From: an uncultured Bacillota bacterium | GTDB taxonomy: Bacteria > Bacillota_A > Clostridia > Peptostreptococcales > Anaerovoracaceae | Length of the DNA stretch: 13,905 nt | Assembly: GCA_946628525.1 (NCBI GenBank) | Contig: CAMOWO010000009.1 | Location: 1-13,905, forward strand | Reading direction: 5' to 3' | In this document: piece after piece, positions 6,303-12,202 of the stretch | How positions within the stretch are numbered: the stretch's first letter is position 1 | Layout: the number at the start of each line of letters is the position of its first letter | The notes under the pieces: model-generated | What the model was told of the DNA's origin: nothing | The model's input: the letters and a program-made list of their open reading frames with translations, nothing else | Databases searched by the model: none | Program-made: the position numbers and the translations under genes

Positions 6303-7070
6303 ATGATAAGAAAAATCATACATATAAACGAAGAAAAGTGCGATGGCTGCGGGCTCTGTGCCAGCGCGTGCCACGAGGGCGCCATCCAGATGATCGGCGG
6401 CAAAGCAAAACTGGTGCGTGAGGATTTCTGCGACGGCCTCGGCGACTGCCTGCCGGCGTGCCCTGCCGGCGCCATCACCTTTGAGGAAAGGGAGGCGGCT
6501 GCCTACGATGAAGCGGCCGTGGCAGCGAGCAAAAGAGCGGCGGAAGCAGGCAAAAGTGTGTCAGCTGCCCACGGGGAGGCGGGCCGCAGCGAGGTGACAG
6601 ACCACGGAGAGCCGGGTCACCGCTGCCCGGGATCCCGGATGATGACCTTTGATAGGGGGCAGGTCGGTGAAGAGCGTTCCGAGAAGCAATCTGTATCCGC
6701 GCCTGTTTCGAGACTCGCGCAGTGGCCGTGCCAGATCAAACTCGTTCCTGTGAGAGCACCGTTCTTTGATGGAGCAAAACTGCTGATCGCTGCGGACTGT
6801 ACAGCCTTTGCATATGCCAGGATGCACGAGGACTTCATGAAGGGCAAAGTCACGATCATCGGCTGCCCTAAGCTCGACGCCGTTGATTATACAGATAAAC
6901 TCGCCCAGATCATCGCCATGAACGACATCAAAAGCGTGACCATCCTGCGCATGGAGGTGCCGTGCTGCGGCGGCCTGCAGATGGCAGCCATGAACGCGCT
7001 GAAGCAGAGCGGCAAGTTCATTCCTTGGCAGGTGGTGACCATATCCAGGGACGGACGGGTGCTGGACTGA
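6303..7070 (+). CDS. Ferredoxin-like 4Fe-4S protein with conserved C-terminal domain
   Basis: With the ATG at 6303, preceded by AGGAGG at 6290-6295, the protein has 255 residues. An upstream GTG at 6231 in the same frame falls inside the operator and has no ribosome site, so it was not used. The first cluster motif is CDGCGLCASACH (C13, C16, C19, C23). The second is CDGLGDCLPACP (C43, C49, C53), where the usual second cysteine is Leu46. A charged linker of low complexity spans about 70-140. A C-terminal domain follows with LIAADCTAFAYARMHEDF, IIGCPKLD and EVPCCGG, whose four cysteines might bind another metal or cluster. It is probably a cytosolic electron-transfer protein controlled by the divergent Crp/Fnr regulator. 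Its partner is not visible; relatives are often described near hybrid-cluster or nitrosative-stress genes, but none is here. Confidence 0.86.
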   Translation: MIRKIIHINEEKCDGCGLCASACHEGAIQMIGGKAKLVREDFCDGLGDCLPACPAGAITFEEREAAAYDEAAVAASKRAAEAGKSVSAAHGEAGRSEVTDHGEPGHRCPGSRMMTFDRGQVGEERSEKQSVSAPVSRLAQWPCQIKLVPVRAPFFDGAKLLIAADCTAFAYARMHEDFMKGKVTIIGCPKLDAVDYTDKLAQIIAMNDIKSVTILRMEVPCCGGLQMAAMNALKQSGKFIPWQVVTISRDGRVLD

Positions 7071-7145
7071 GCTGCTGATGGGATTGGCCCCCTTGTCAGG
7101 ACCGCAGAGCTTCAGAGCGTGGCAGTCTGCGAAGAAAGGCTCAAA

Positions 7146-7410
7146 TTATACATAATTCAGTATATTTGACAAAAATGTATATTTCGCACATACCCGATTA
7201 TACATTTTTTCTCTATCTGGGGAAAATGTATATTTTTCCGGAACCAGAAACTCCTTTTCATGGATGAGGGGCCGGAAAAACGCGCCCATCCCATGCTAAT
7301 TGCAAATATTTGCCAGCGATATTATACATTTTTCGATATATACAAGAAAATGTATAATCTGAGATTTCAAATTTATACATTTTTCTCAAATATCCGAAAA
7401 AATGTATAAT
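7146..7410. repeat. MITE-like nested inverted repeat made of four AT-rich hairpins
   Basis: Four inverted repeats built on TTATACATTTT are seen: 7147-7153/7175-7181, 7199-7208/7223-7232, 7321-7332/7347-7358 and 7373-7384/7398-7409. Their centres are 7164, 7215.5, 7339.5 and 7391, so the first and last pairs are each 51.5 bp apart and mirror each other about 7277.5. Reading the right half on the minus strand gives a sequence clearly similar to the left half over about 90 nt, including ATATTTGA and AAAAATGTATA. The middle holds TTTTTCCGG/CCGGAAAAA arms and the palindrome GCAAATATTTGC (7302-7313). TCA flanks both ends, possibly a 3-bp target duplication. No transposase is present. Confidence 0.7.
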
Positions 7411-7590
7411 CAGCGATGACCGGGCCCGACATCCTAGCCAGAAGCAAGTCCGCCGTCCTGCGTGAGCAAAGAGTCCGCGCTTCATCCTTTGAGTGACGTC
7501 GTTAGTCGCCACGAAGCAGAGTTCCTGCGACATATGACGGCGCAAGTTATGCGATTCTCGCTAAGCAAATCGGCGGGACAGGTGTTGCCA

Positions 7591-7664
7591 TCGGGTTCAA
7601 GTCCCATGAACGTACTATGAACAAAACGACAGGCATGGAGCCTGTCGTTTGCTTATGGCGCGCC
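7591..7664. repeat. Exact 74-bp direct repeat, copy 1
   Basis: This copy is identical in all 74 positions to 7868-7941, 277 bp away. In plus orientation it contains a T-arm-like GGGTTCAAGTCCC, the two ATGAAC words, a terminator-type hairpin, and ATGGCGCGCC, which on the minus strand is the final bases of tRNA-Arg with its CCA. Here no tRNA body follows: a different sequence with a CTGCGTG hairpin begins at 7664-7665. Confidence 0.95.
7619..7650 (-). terminator. Second copy of the tRNA-Arg terminator, orphaned
   Basis: The stem AAACGACAGGC/GCCTGTCGTTT (7624-7634 and 7640-7650, 11 bp, loop ATGGA) is part of the 74-bp repeat. On the minus strand it is followed by TTTTGTT and would work as an intrinsic terminator. 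No gene ends directly before it here, so it appears to be a duplicate of the functional copy at 7901-7927. Confidence 0.55.
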
Positions 7665-7741
7665 TGCGTGAACTGCCACGCAGCAGAGCCGCTGCAGTTC
7701 TTGCAGGGCACCTACATCGGATCATAGAGTTCGCCGTGTTA

Positions 7742-7760
7742 GGTGCGCCCGGGGGGACTT
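7742..7760 (-). repeat. Fragment of tRNA-Arg 3' end
   Basis: GCGCCCGGGGGGACTT at 7745-7760 is identical to 7937-7952, the acceptor 3' strand and half of the T-arm of tRNA-Arg. Extending to 7742 gives 18 of 19 matches. The similarity stops abruptly after ACTT. A 3'-end tRNA fragment in the same orientation, downstream of an intact gene, is the usual scar of tRNA-targeting integrases, but this copy is short and no integrase is nearby. Confidence 0.65.
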
Positions 7761-7867
7761 ACACGGATCGCGGGGCGATCCGCCGTCCTACGCGAGCTGA
7801 CCGCAGCTCGCTTGGACACACACCTGCTCCAGAGTCCATAGGACTCTTCCGCAACGGTGCGGCCCTC

Positions 7868-7941
7868 TCGGGTTCAAGTCCCATGAACGTACTATGAACA
7901 AAACGACAGGCATGGAGCCTGTCGTTTGCTTATGGCGCGCC
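7868..7941. repeat. Exact 74-bp direct repeat, copy 2 (joined to tRNA-Arg)
   Basis: This copy is identical to 7591-7664. On its right it runs into the intact tRNA-Arg: the shared part covers the encoded CCA, the discriminator base and five acceptor bases. It is therefore the copy in functional context, giving the tRNA its terminator. Confidence 0.95.
7896..7927 (-). terminator. Intrinsic terminator of tRNA-Arg
   Basis: An 11-bp stem (7901-7911 with 7917-7927, loop ATGGA) lies five bases after the encoded CCA on the minus strand and is followed by TTTTGTT. It closes the single-tRNA transcript. Confidence 0.8.
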
Positions 7942-8009
7942 CGGGGGGACTTGAACCCCCGGCCTTCACATTCGGAGTGTGCTACTCTATCCGACTGAGC
8001 TACGGGCGC
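7933..8009 (-). tRNA. tRNA-Arg (anticodon CCG), CCA encoded
   Basis: The minus strand folds as a complete cloverleaf of 74 nt plus CCA (7933-7935). The acceptor GCGCCCG pairs with CGGGCGC in seven pairs, the D-arm is GCTC/GAGT, and the anticodon loop CTCCGAA has U33 and anticodon CCG (7973-7975) with A37. The variable loop has five bases, and the T-arm is GGGGG-TTCAAGT-CCCCC. The discriminator is G. The anticodon stem GCACA/TGTGA has a G27-A43 mismatch at its base and is otherwise paired. It reads CGG arginine codons. A candidate promoter lies upstream and a terminator immediately downstream, so it seems to be a monocistronic tRNA. Confidence 0.93.
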
Positions 8010-8052
8010 ATATGGTTTTGTTCTTGGATCGGTTTGCCCGATACTGTTCTTA

Positions 8053-8081
8053 ATTGTAATACTTTATCGTGTTCAATGCAA
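8053..8081 (-). promoter_or_regulatory. Candidate promoter of tRNA-Arg
   Basis: On the minus strand TTGCAT (plus 8076-8081) and TACAAT (plus 8053-8058) are 17 nt apart. The -10 matches consensus at five of six positions and the -35 at three. The predicted start is about 37 nt before the mature tRNA 5' end, a normal leader length. Confidence 0.5.
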
Positions 8082-8177
8082 TGATGTTATTTGTTTGTTG
8101 TGGTACAGATCACCCGCGGGTTCCTTGTAGACCACCGGCAGATCACCTATAACCTCACCTTGCCTGCCTCATCCTTA

Positions 8178-8209
8178 TTGACGTAATGGCAAGTATATGG
8201 TAATATAAT
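8178..8209 (+). promoter_or_regulatory. Candidate promoter of the HTH-Uma2 gene
   Basis: TTGACG at 8178-8183 is followed after 17 nt by TAATAT (8201-8206), preceded by TGG as an extended -10. A perfect TATAAT overlaps at 8204-8209 with a 20-nt spacer. The start would be about 65-70 nt before the ATG at 8281. Further upstream, CAGATCACC is repeated at 8106-8114 and 8139-8147, 33 bp apart; its meaning is unknown. Confidence 0.5.
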
Positions 8210-8280
8210 GGAAACATAAAGGAAATATCGCTTAATGGCAATGTGCGTATCGATGGGTATTTGTGAAAGGAACCTGCGAA

Positions 8281-9087
8281 ATGACGATTGATGAGATGAG
8301 AAACAAGAAAAAAGAATATGGCCTTTCATACGAAAGGATAAGTGATCTGTCAGGTGTTCCGTTGAGTACGATCCAGAAGATATTCAGCGGGCAGACAGAC
8401 GCGCCGAGATACGCTACGCTTTTGGCGCTTGAGAAGATGTTCGCATCTTTGGAATACAGTAGGCCGGACAGGGGCGGCGGTCTGATAAAGGAAGCCGAGT
8501 TTGCATATGTGGCAAACGCACAGAAACAGGATAACGATCAGGCGGACACTGAAGAGCCGCTGGTGGACGTGAGGTATGAAACGATAGACGGGGTGATATA
8601 CGCATTATCATCACCAACTGCAGTGCATCAGAGAATCGTTTTCAAACTGGCACGGATCTTGGGAGATAAGATCGAAGCGAGGAGCAGCACCTGCGAAGTC
8701 GGCATTGCACCGATGGATTTTCAGCTGAGAGAAGATGATGCCGGCACGGTGGTGCAACCTGACATCTACGTTGTCTGTGACAGGAGCAAGAACCGAAACG
8801 GGACCTTTGTCGGTGCTCCGGATCTCGCCGTAGAAGTCCTTTCGGATTCGAGTGCGAAGAAGGACATGGGCATCAAGAGTATCAAGTACAGAGATGCCGG
8901 AGTGAGGGAATACTGGATGATAGATTATGACGGAGGATACGTATTCGTCAATGATTTTGAAGGGGGGAAGCCCCAGGCCGTTTACGGGCCGAGAGACATG
9001 ATCCCGCTGACCATTTCGGGAGGGGAGACCGTCATCGATTTCGCCGAAGTGGATGATTATGTGAAGAGGTTTTCCGGCGGGAACTGA
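8281..9087 (+). CDS. Helix-turn-helix / Uma2-family (PD-(D/E)XK nuclease-like) fusion protein
   Basis: With ATG 8281, supported by AAAGGA at 8266-8271, the protein has 268 residues; an in-frame GTG at 8263 would overlap that ribosome site and was rejected. Residues about 2-58 form an XRE-like helix-turn-helix (YGLSYERISDLSGVPLSTIQ, then FSGQTDAPRYATLLALEKMF). After a polar linker, residues about 95-265 match the Uma2/DUF820 family. They show YETIDGVIYALSSPTAVHQR, VQPDIYVVCD with D161, APDLAVEVLS with E185, and KSIKYRDAGVREYWMID with K199/K202, the acidic-acidic-lysine pattern of restriction-type nucleases. Stand-alone Uma2 proteins are common and their function is poorly known. A DNA-binding front end suggests a targeted nuclease or a DNA-binding regulator with a nuclease-like fold. 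Nothing nearby suggests a toxin-antitoxin partner. Confidence 0.87.
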   Translation: MTIDEMRNKKKEYGLSYERISDLSGVPLSTIQKIFSGQTDAPRYATLLALEKMFASLEYSRPDRGGGLIKEAEFAYVANAQKQDNDQADTEEPLVDVRYETIDGVIYALSSPTAVHQRIVFKLARILGDKIEARSSTCEVGIAPMDFQLREDDAGTVVQPDIYVVCDRSKNRNGTFVGAPDLAVEVLSDSSAKKDMGIKSIKYRDAGVREYWMIDYDGGYVFVNDFEGGKPQAVYGPRDMIPLTISGGETVIDFAEVDDYVKRFSGGN

Positions 9088-9168
9088 TGCAGGCGCCTGA
9101 TTATCCGCGAAATCGGAGAAATGTTTTGCCCGGGCCCTGTAAATACGCAGATCCTGACTGTCTGCGCG

Positions 9169-9197
9169 TTGACGCGCACTTCTATTCATGATATTCT
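9169..9197 (+). promoter_or_regulatory. Candidate promoter of metG
   Basis: TTGACG (9169-9174) and TATTCT (9192-9197) are separated by 17 nt, and TGA just before the -10 makes it an extended -10. The start is predicted near 9204, about 40 nt before the metG ATG. That leader is too short for a T-box or S-box riboswitch. The -35 lies in a small TGCGCG/CGCGCA hairpin sequence (9163-9178). Confidence 0.5.
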
Positions 9198-9245
9198 AAA
9201 ACGTACGAGCTATTGCCCATTCGCAGTAGAGAAAGGAAGTTACAA

Positions 9246-11180
9246 ATGGCAGAAAACAAAGGAAAATACTACATCACGACACCAATCTATTACCCGAGCT
9301 CGAACCTGCACATTGGTCACACGTATTGCACTGTTATGGCAGATGCAATGGCAAGATTCAAAAGACTGGCAGGGTACGATGTCCATTTCCTGACGGGAAC
9401 GGACGAGCATGGACAGAAGATCCAGACCATCGCAGATGAGAAGGGTGTCACACCACAGGAATACGTCGATGAGATCGTAGCAGGGATCAAGGATCTCTGG
9501 GCGACCATGGAGATCTCTTACGATGATTTCATCAGAACAACAGAGCCGAGACACGTTAAGCGCGTCCAGGCTATTTTTAAGAAGCTCTACGAAAAGGGCG
9601 ACATCTATAAAGGCGAGTACGAAGGCATGTACTGCACACCTTGCGAGTCCTTCTGGACAGAGAGCCAGCTTGTCGACGGCAAGTGCCCGGACTGCGGCAG
9701 ACCAGTCACGAAGGCGAAGGAAGAAGCGTACTTCTTCAGACTCAGCAAGTATCAGGACAGACTCCTGGACCTCTTTGAGAATACTCCGGAATTCCTGGAG
9801 CCTGAAACGAGAAGAAACGAAATGATCGCCTTTGTGAAGCAGGGCCTGGAAGACCTTTGCATATCCAGATCCACATTCGACTGGGGTATCCCGGTGCCTA
9901 TCGATGAGAAGCACGTGATCTACGTATGGCTGGACGCACTTTCCAACTATATCACAGCTCTCGGATATCCGGACGATCCGGAACTCTACGAGAAATACTG
10001 GCCAGCGAATGTGCACCTTGTAGGCAAGGAGATCGTCAGATTCCACACCGTCATCTGGCCGGCAATGCTCATGTCCATGGAAGTTCCTCTTCCGCAGAAG
10101 GTCCTGGGACACGGCTGGCTGCTTCTGGAGGGCGGCAAGATGTCCAAGTCCAAGGGCAACGTGGTAGATCCTGTCGTTCTCATCGACAGATACGGCATCG
10201 ACGCACTGAAGTACTTCCTGCTTAGAGAGTATACTTTCGGACAGGACGGCGTCTTCACCAATGAAGTCATGCTCAAGAGAATGAACTACGACCTGGCCAA
10301 CGACCTGGGCAACCTGGTATCCAGAACCGTTTCTATGATTGAAAAGTACAACGGCGGCATCGTGCCGGAATACACAGACGCCACGGATCCTTTGGACGAT
10401 GAGCTCAAGCAGATCGCAACGGGCGCAGCATCAAAGGTAGAAGCGTACATGGACGACTTCAAGTTCAACTTTGCGCTTGAGGAGATCTGGGTAGTCATCA
10501 GACGCGCCAACAAGTACATCGACGAGACGATGCCTTGGGTGCTGGCAAAGAATGAAGCCGACAAACCGAGACTGGACAACGTGCTCCGTAATCTGACGGA
10601 AGCCATCAGAGTCGTTTCCGTGCTGATCTATCCGTTCATGCACACGACGACGGAAGCCATGAGAGAGCAGCTGGGCCTGGCAGGCACAGAGATCAAGTGG
10701 GAAGACGCATTCGTATTCGATCTTGCCGGCGGCGCAAAGGTTTGCAAGGGTGCTCCGATCTTCCCGAGACTCGATATCGACAAGGAGATCAAAGAACTGG
10801 AAGCCCTCGAAGGCAAGCACGTAGAAGAGAATATTCCGCTGGAGCTCAAAGACGAGATCGTTTACGACGACTTCGACAAGCTGGACCTGAGAGTAGGAAC
10901 GATCCTCAGCGCAGAGAAGCATCCGGATGCAGATAAGCTCCTCGTGTTCCAGGTACAGATGGGCACAGAGAAGCGCCAGATCATCTCAGGCGTAGCGAAG
11001 TACTTCAAACCGGAAGAGTGCGTAGGCAAGAAGGTCGTGGTCGTTGCCAACCTGAAGCCGCGTAAACTCAGAGGCCTGGAGTCAAAGGGGATGATCCTTT
11101 TCGCAGACGATGAGGTGAACGGCAAAGAGAGCCTGGCATTCGTCACGACAGAAGCGAAAGACGGCAACCCTGTAACGTAA
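9246..11180 (+). CDS. metG: Methionyl-tRNA synthetase
   Basis: Starting at ATG 9246 (AAAGGAAG six bases upstream) the enzyme has 644 residues. A TTG at 9213 is in frame but contains the ribosome site. It charges tRNA(Met) with methionine in the cytosol. The class I signatures are LHIGHTY with HIGH at 22-25 and KMSKS at 298-302. A zinc knuckle has C130, C133, C147 and C150 (CTPC and CPDC). The anticodon-binding helical region is at about 390-500. A C-terminal tRNA-binding OB-fold of the EMAPII/Trbp111 type occupies about 540-644 ([20 protein letters not shown], then [12 protein letters not shown] and [14 protein letters not shown]). This domain order matches the dimeric MetRS common in Firmicutes. 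tatD follows after a weak hairpin, as in Bacillus. Confidence 0.97.
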   Translation: MAENKGKYYITTPIYYPSSNLHIGHTYCTVMADAMARFKRLAGYDVHFLTGTDEHGQKIQTIADEKGVTPQEYVDEIVAGIKDLWATMEISYDDFIRTTEPRHVKRVQAIFKKLYEKGDIYKGEYEGMYCTPCESFWTESQLVDGKCPDCGRPVTKAKEEAYFFRLSKYQDRLLDLFENTPEFLEPETRRNEMIAFVKQGLEDLCISRSTFDWGIPVPIDEKHVIYVWLDALSNYITALGYPDDPELYEKYWPANVHLVGKEIVRFHTVIWPAMLMSMEVPLPQKVLGHGWLLLEGGKMSKSKGNVVDPVVLIDRYGIDALKYFLLREYTFGQDGVFTNEVMLKRMNYDLANDLGNLVSRTVSMIEKYNGGIVPEYTDATDPLDDELKQIATGAASKVEAYMDDFKFNFALEEIWVVIRRANKYIDETMPWVLAKNEADKPRLDNVLRNLTEAIRVVSVLIYPFMHTTTEAMREQLGLAGTEIKWEDAFVFDLAGGAKVCKGAPIFPRLDIDKEIKELEALEGKHVEENIPLELKDEIVYDDFDKLDLRVGTILSAEKHPDADKLLVFQVQMGTEKRQIISGVAKYFKPEECVGKKVVVVANLKPRKLRGLESKGMILFADDEVNGKESLAFVTTEAKDGNPVT

Positions 11181-11216
11181 CGGATCCCGGCAAAACGTCG
11201 AAACATCAAGACTAAT

Positions 11217-11240
11217 AAGCGGCCGGCACCGGCCGCTTTG
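11217..11240 (+). terminator. Hairpin between metG and tatD, possible attenuating terminator
   Basis: AAGCGGCCG (11217-11225) and CGGCCGCTT (11230-11238) pair as a 9-bp stem around GCAC, followed only by TG and an A/T-poor stretch. The stem is strong but the U-tract is poor, so part of the transcription probably reads on into tatD, which has no obvious promoter of its own. Confidence 0.5.
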
Positions 11241-11259
11241 CACATATCAGAGGTAAAAC

Positions 11260-12111
11260 ATGCTGTTCGATTCACACGCACACATCAATAATTACGACAT
11301 GACGCCACAGATGGTGGCAGAACTTGCAGCGCTTATCGAAGCCTCGGAGCTGGATTACGTCACAGACATCGGCTACGATCTTGAGAGCTCGGAAGTGGCG
11401 GCGCAGAACGCGGCCCGATTCCCGTGGTGCTACGCCGCGGTGGGGGTGCACCCGCACGACACCGACTCCATGAACGAGGAGATTTTGGGTAAGATCAGAG
11501 AACTGTCTTTCCGGGACAAAGTGCAGGCCATCGGCGAGATCGGGCTGGACTTCCACTACGACAACTCTTTGCGGGACAACCAGAGGAAGTGGTTCCGCCA
11601 GCAGATCCGGCTGGCCAATGAACTCAAGATGCCCATCGTGATCCACTCCCGTGAAGCGGACCAGGAGACTATGGACATCCTCAAAGAAGAGGGCGCTTTT
11701 TCTGACGAGCGAAAGAGCTGGTTTCCGAAGCGCCCGGACCCTTCCGGATTCTGCAAAGGATCCGCGGGGGAGACGGAAGACGCGCGTGTCCTCATCCACT
11801 GTTTCTCGGGGAGCGCAGAGCTGGCGCAGCAGTATGTGCGCCTGGGAGCCACGATCAGCGTGGCGGGCCCGGTGACGTACAAGAACAACCGAAAAACAGT
11901 GGCGGCGGTTTCGGTGTTGCCGATCGACTTCCTTCTGGTGGAGACGGACTCTCCGTTCCTGGCCCCGGAACCTTTGCGGGGAAGAAGGAATGTGCCGATG
12001 AACGTGGAGCACACGGCAAGGCGCGTGGCGGCCATCAAGAACATGGAGTACGAGGACGTGGCGCAGATCACGAAGGCGAACGCCATGAGATTTTATGGGA
12101 TCGGGCAGTGA
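11260..12111 (+). CDS. TatD-family metal-dependent hydrolase
   Basis: This 283-residue protein is an amidohydrolase-fold TIM-barrel enzyme; characterised TatD proteins are cytosolic DNases, often 3'-5' exonucleases. Metal ligands can be placed: H7 and H9 (FDSHAHIN), E93 (GEIGLDFHY), H129 (VIHSRE), H180 (LIHCFSGS) and D230 (ETDSPFLAPEP). GPVTYKNNRK at 203-212 is also typical. It is longer than usual (about 255). The extra length is a basic, proline- and glycine-containing insertion at about 147-176, between HSREA and IHCFSG. AGAGG lies six bases before the ATG. Its position just after metG matches the metS-yabD order in Bacillus subtilis, where rnmV and ksgA come next; here that series is broken by the transporter genes. 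Confidence 0.93.
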   Translation: MLFDSHAHINNYDMTPQMVAELAALIEASELDYVTDIGYDLESSEVAAQNAARFPWCYAAVGVHPHDTDSMNEEILGKIRELSFRDKVQAIGEIGLDFHYDNSLRDNQRKWFRQQIRLANELKMPIVIHSREADQETMDILKEEGAFSDERKSWFPKRPDPSGFCKGSAGETEDARVLIHCFSGSAELAQQYVRLGATISVAGPVTYKNNRKTVAAVSVLPIDFLLVETDSPFLAPEPLRGRRNVPMNVEHTARRVAAIKNMEYEDVAQITKANAMRFYGIGQ

Positions 12112-12130
12112 AGCGACTTTGAGAAAATGA

Positions 12131-12159
12131 ATGACATACTTTTGCGTTAGGAGTATAAT
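12131..12159 (+). promoter_or_regulatory. Sigma-A promoter of the amino acid transporter operon
   Basis: ATGACA (12131-12136) and a perfect TATAAT (12154-12159) are 17 nt apart. The predicted start near 12166 leaves a leader of about 37 nt with AAAAAGGAGA before the ATG. No operator or riboswitch is evident. Confidence 0.7.
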
Positions 12160-12202
12160 AATTCTGTATTGATATCTTTTATAGTAAAAAGGAGAGAAAA
12201 GG

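Larger units (their letters stand above)
7411..7935. other. Gene-free, hairpin-rich repeat region beside tRNA-Arg
   Basis: No credible gene is seen here. The region contains diverged repeats: GTCCGCCGTCCTGCGTGAGC at 7448-7467 matches ATCCGCCGTCCTACGCGAGC at 7778-7797 at 17 of 20 positions. Each is followed, about 125 or 70 nt later, by a copy of the exact 74-bp repeat. Perfect hairpins are CTGCGTG/CACGCAG at 7664-7683, GCGAGCTG/CAGCTCGC at 7792-7811, AGAGTCC/GGACTCT at 7831-7847 and CCGCA/TGCGG at 7849-7862. A 16-nt piece of the tRNA-Arg 3' end lies at 7745-7760. It could be recombination debris at a tRNA gene, or a structured RNA; the sequence does not decide. Confidence 0.6.

Noticed and set aside
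7146..7410. Possible CRISPR array, from the regularly spaced TTATACAT words
   Set aside because: The words alternate in orientation as hairpin arms, spacing is uneven over the whole, spacers are related to each other, and no cas gene is present.
7258..7545. 95-codon open frame on the minus strand across the hairpin array
   Set aside because: It runs through the inverted repeats, has no ribosome site, no recognisable family and repeat-derived composition (tandem MYK/MYN segments reflect the ATGTATAA words), so it is treated as a by-product of the repeats.
7495..7610. Short minus-strand readings starting MGLEP in both copies of the 74-bp repeat
   Set aside because: The shared residues come only from the identical DNA (reverse of GGGTTCAAGTCCC). 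The peptides diverge immediately afterwards and have no ribosome site.
7801..7885. Possible tRNA-Leu or tRNA-Ser pseudogene on the plus strand (GACACACCTGCTCCAGAG, a variable-arm-like hairpin, then GGGTTCAAGTCCC)
   Set aside because: No 5' acceptor strand or D-arm pairs with the 3' side, the T-stem has only three pairs, and no CCA follows. Resemblance is local only.
7649..7897. 82-codon open frame on the plus strand inside the 74-bp repeat region
   Set aside because: The frame begins inside the terminator hairpin, crosses several hairpins and tRNA fragments, and shows no ribosome site or protein-like pattern.
9088..9245. T-box or S-box riboswitch before metG
   Set aside because: The leader from the candidate promoter is about 40 nt, and no T-box bulge sequence or terminator/antiterminator pair is seen.
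9213..9245. TTG start for metG
   Set aside because: The AAAGGAAG ribosome site for ATG 9246 lies inside this extension, and MetRS normally starts just before the [10 protein letters not shown] strand.
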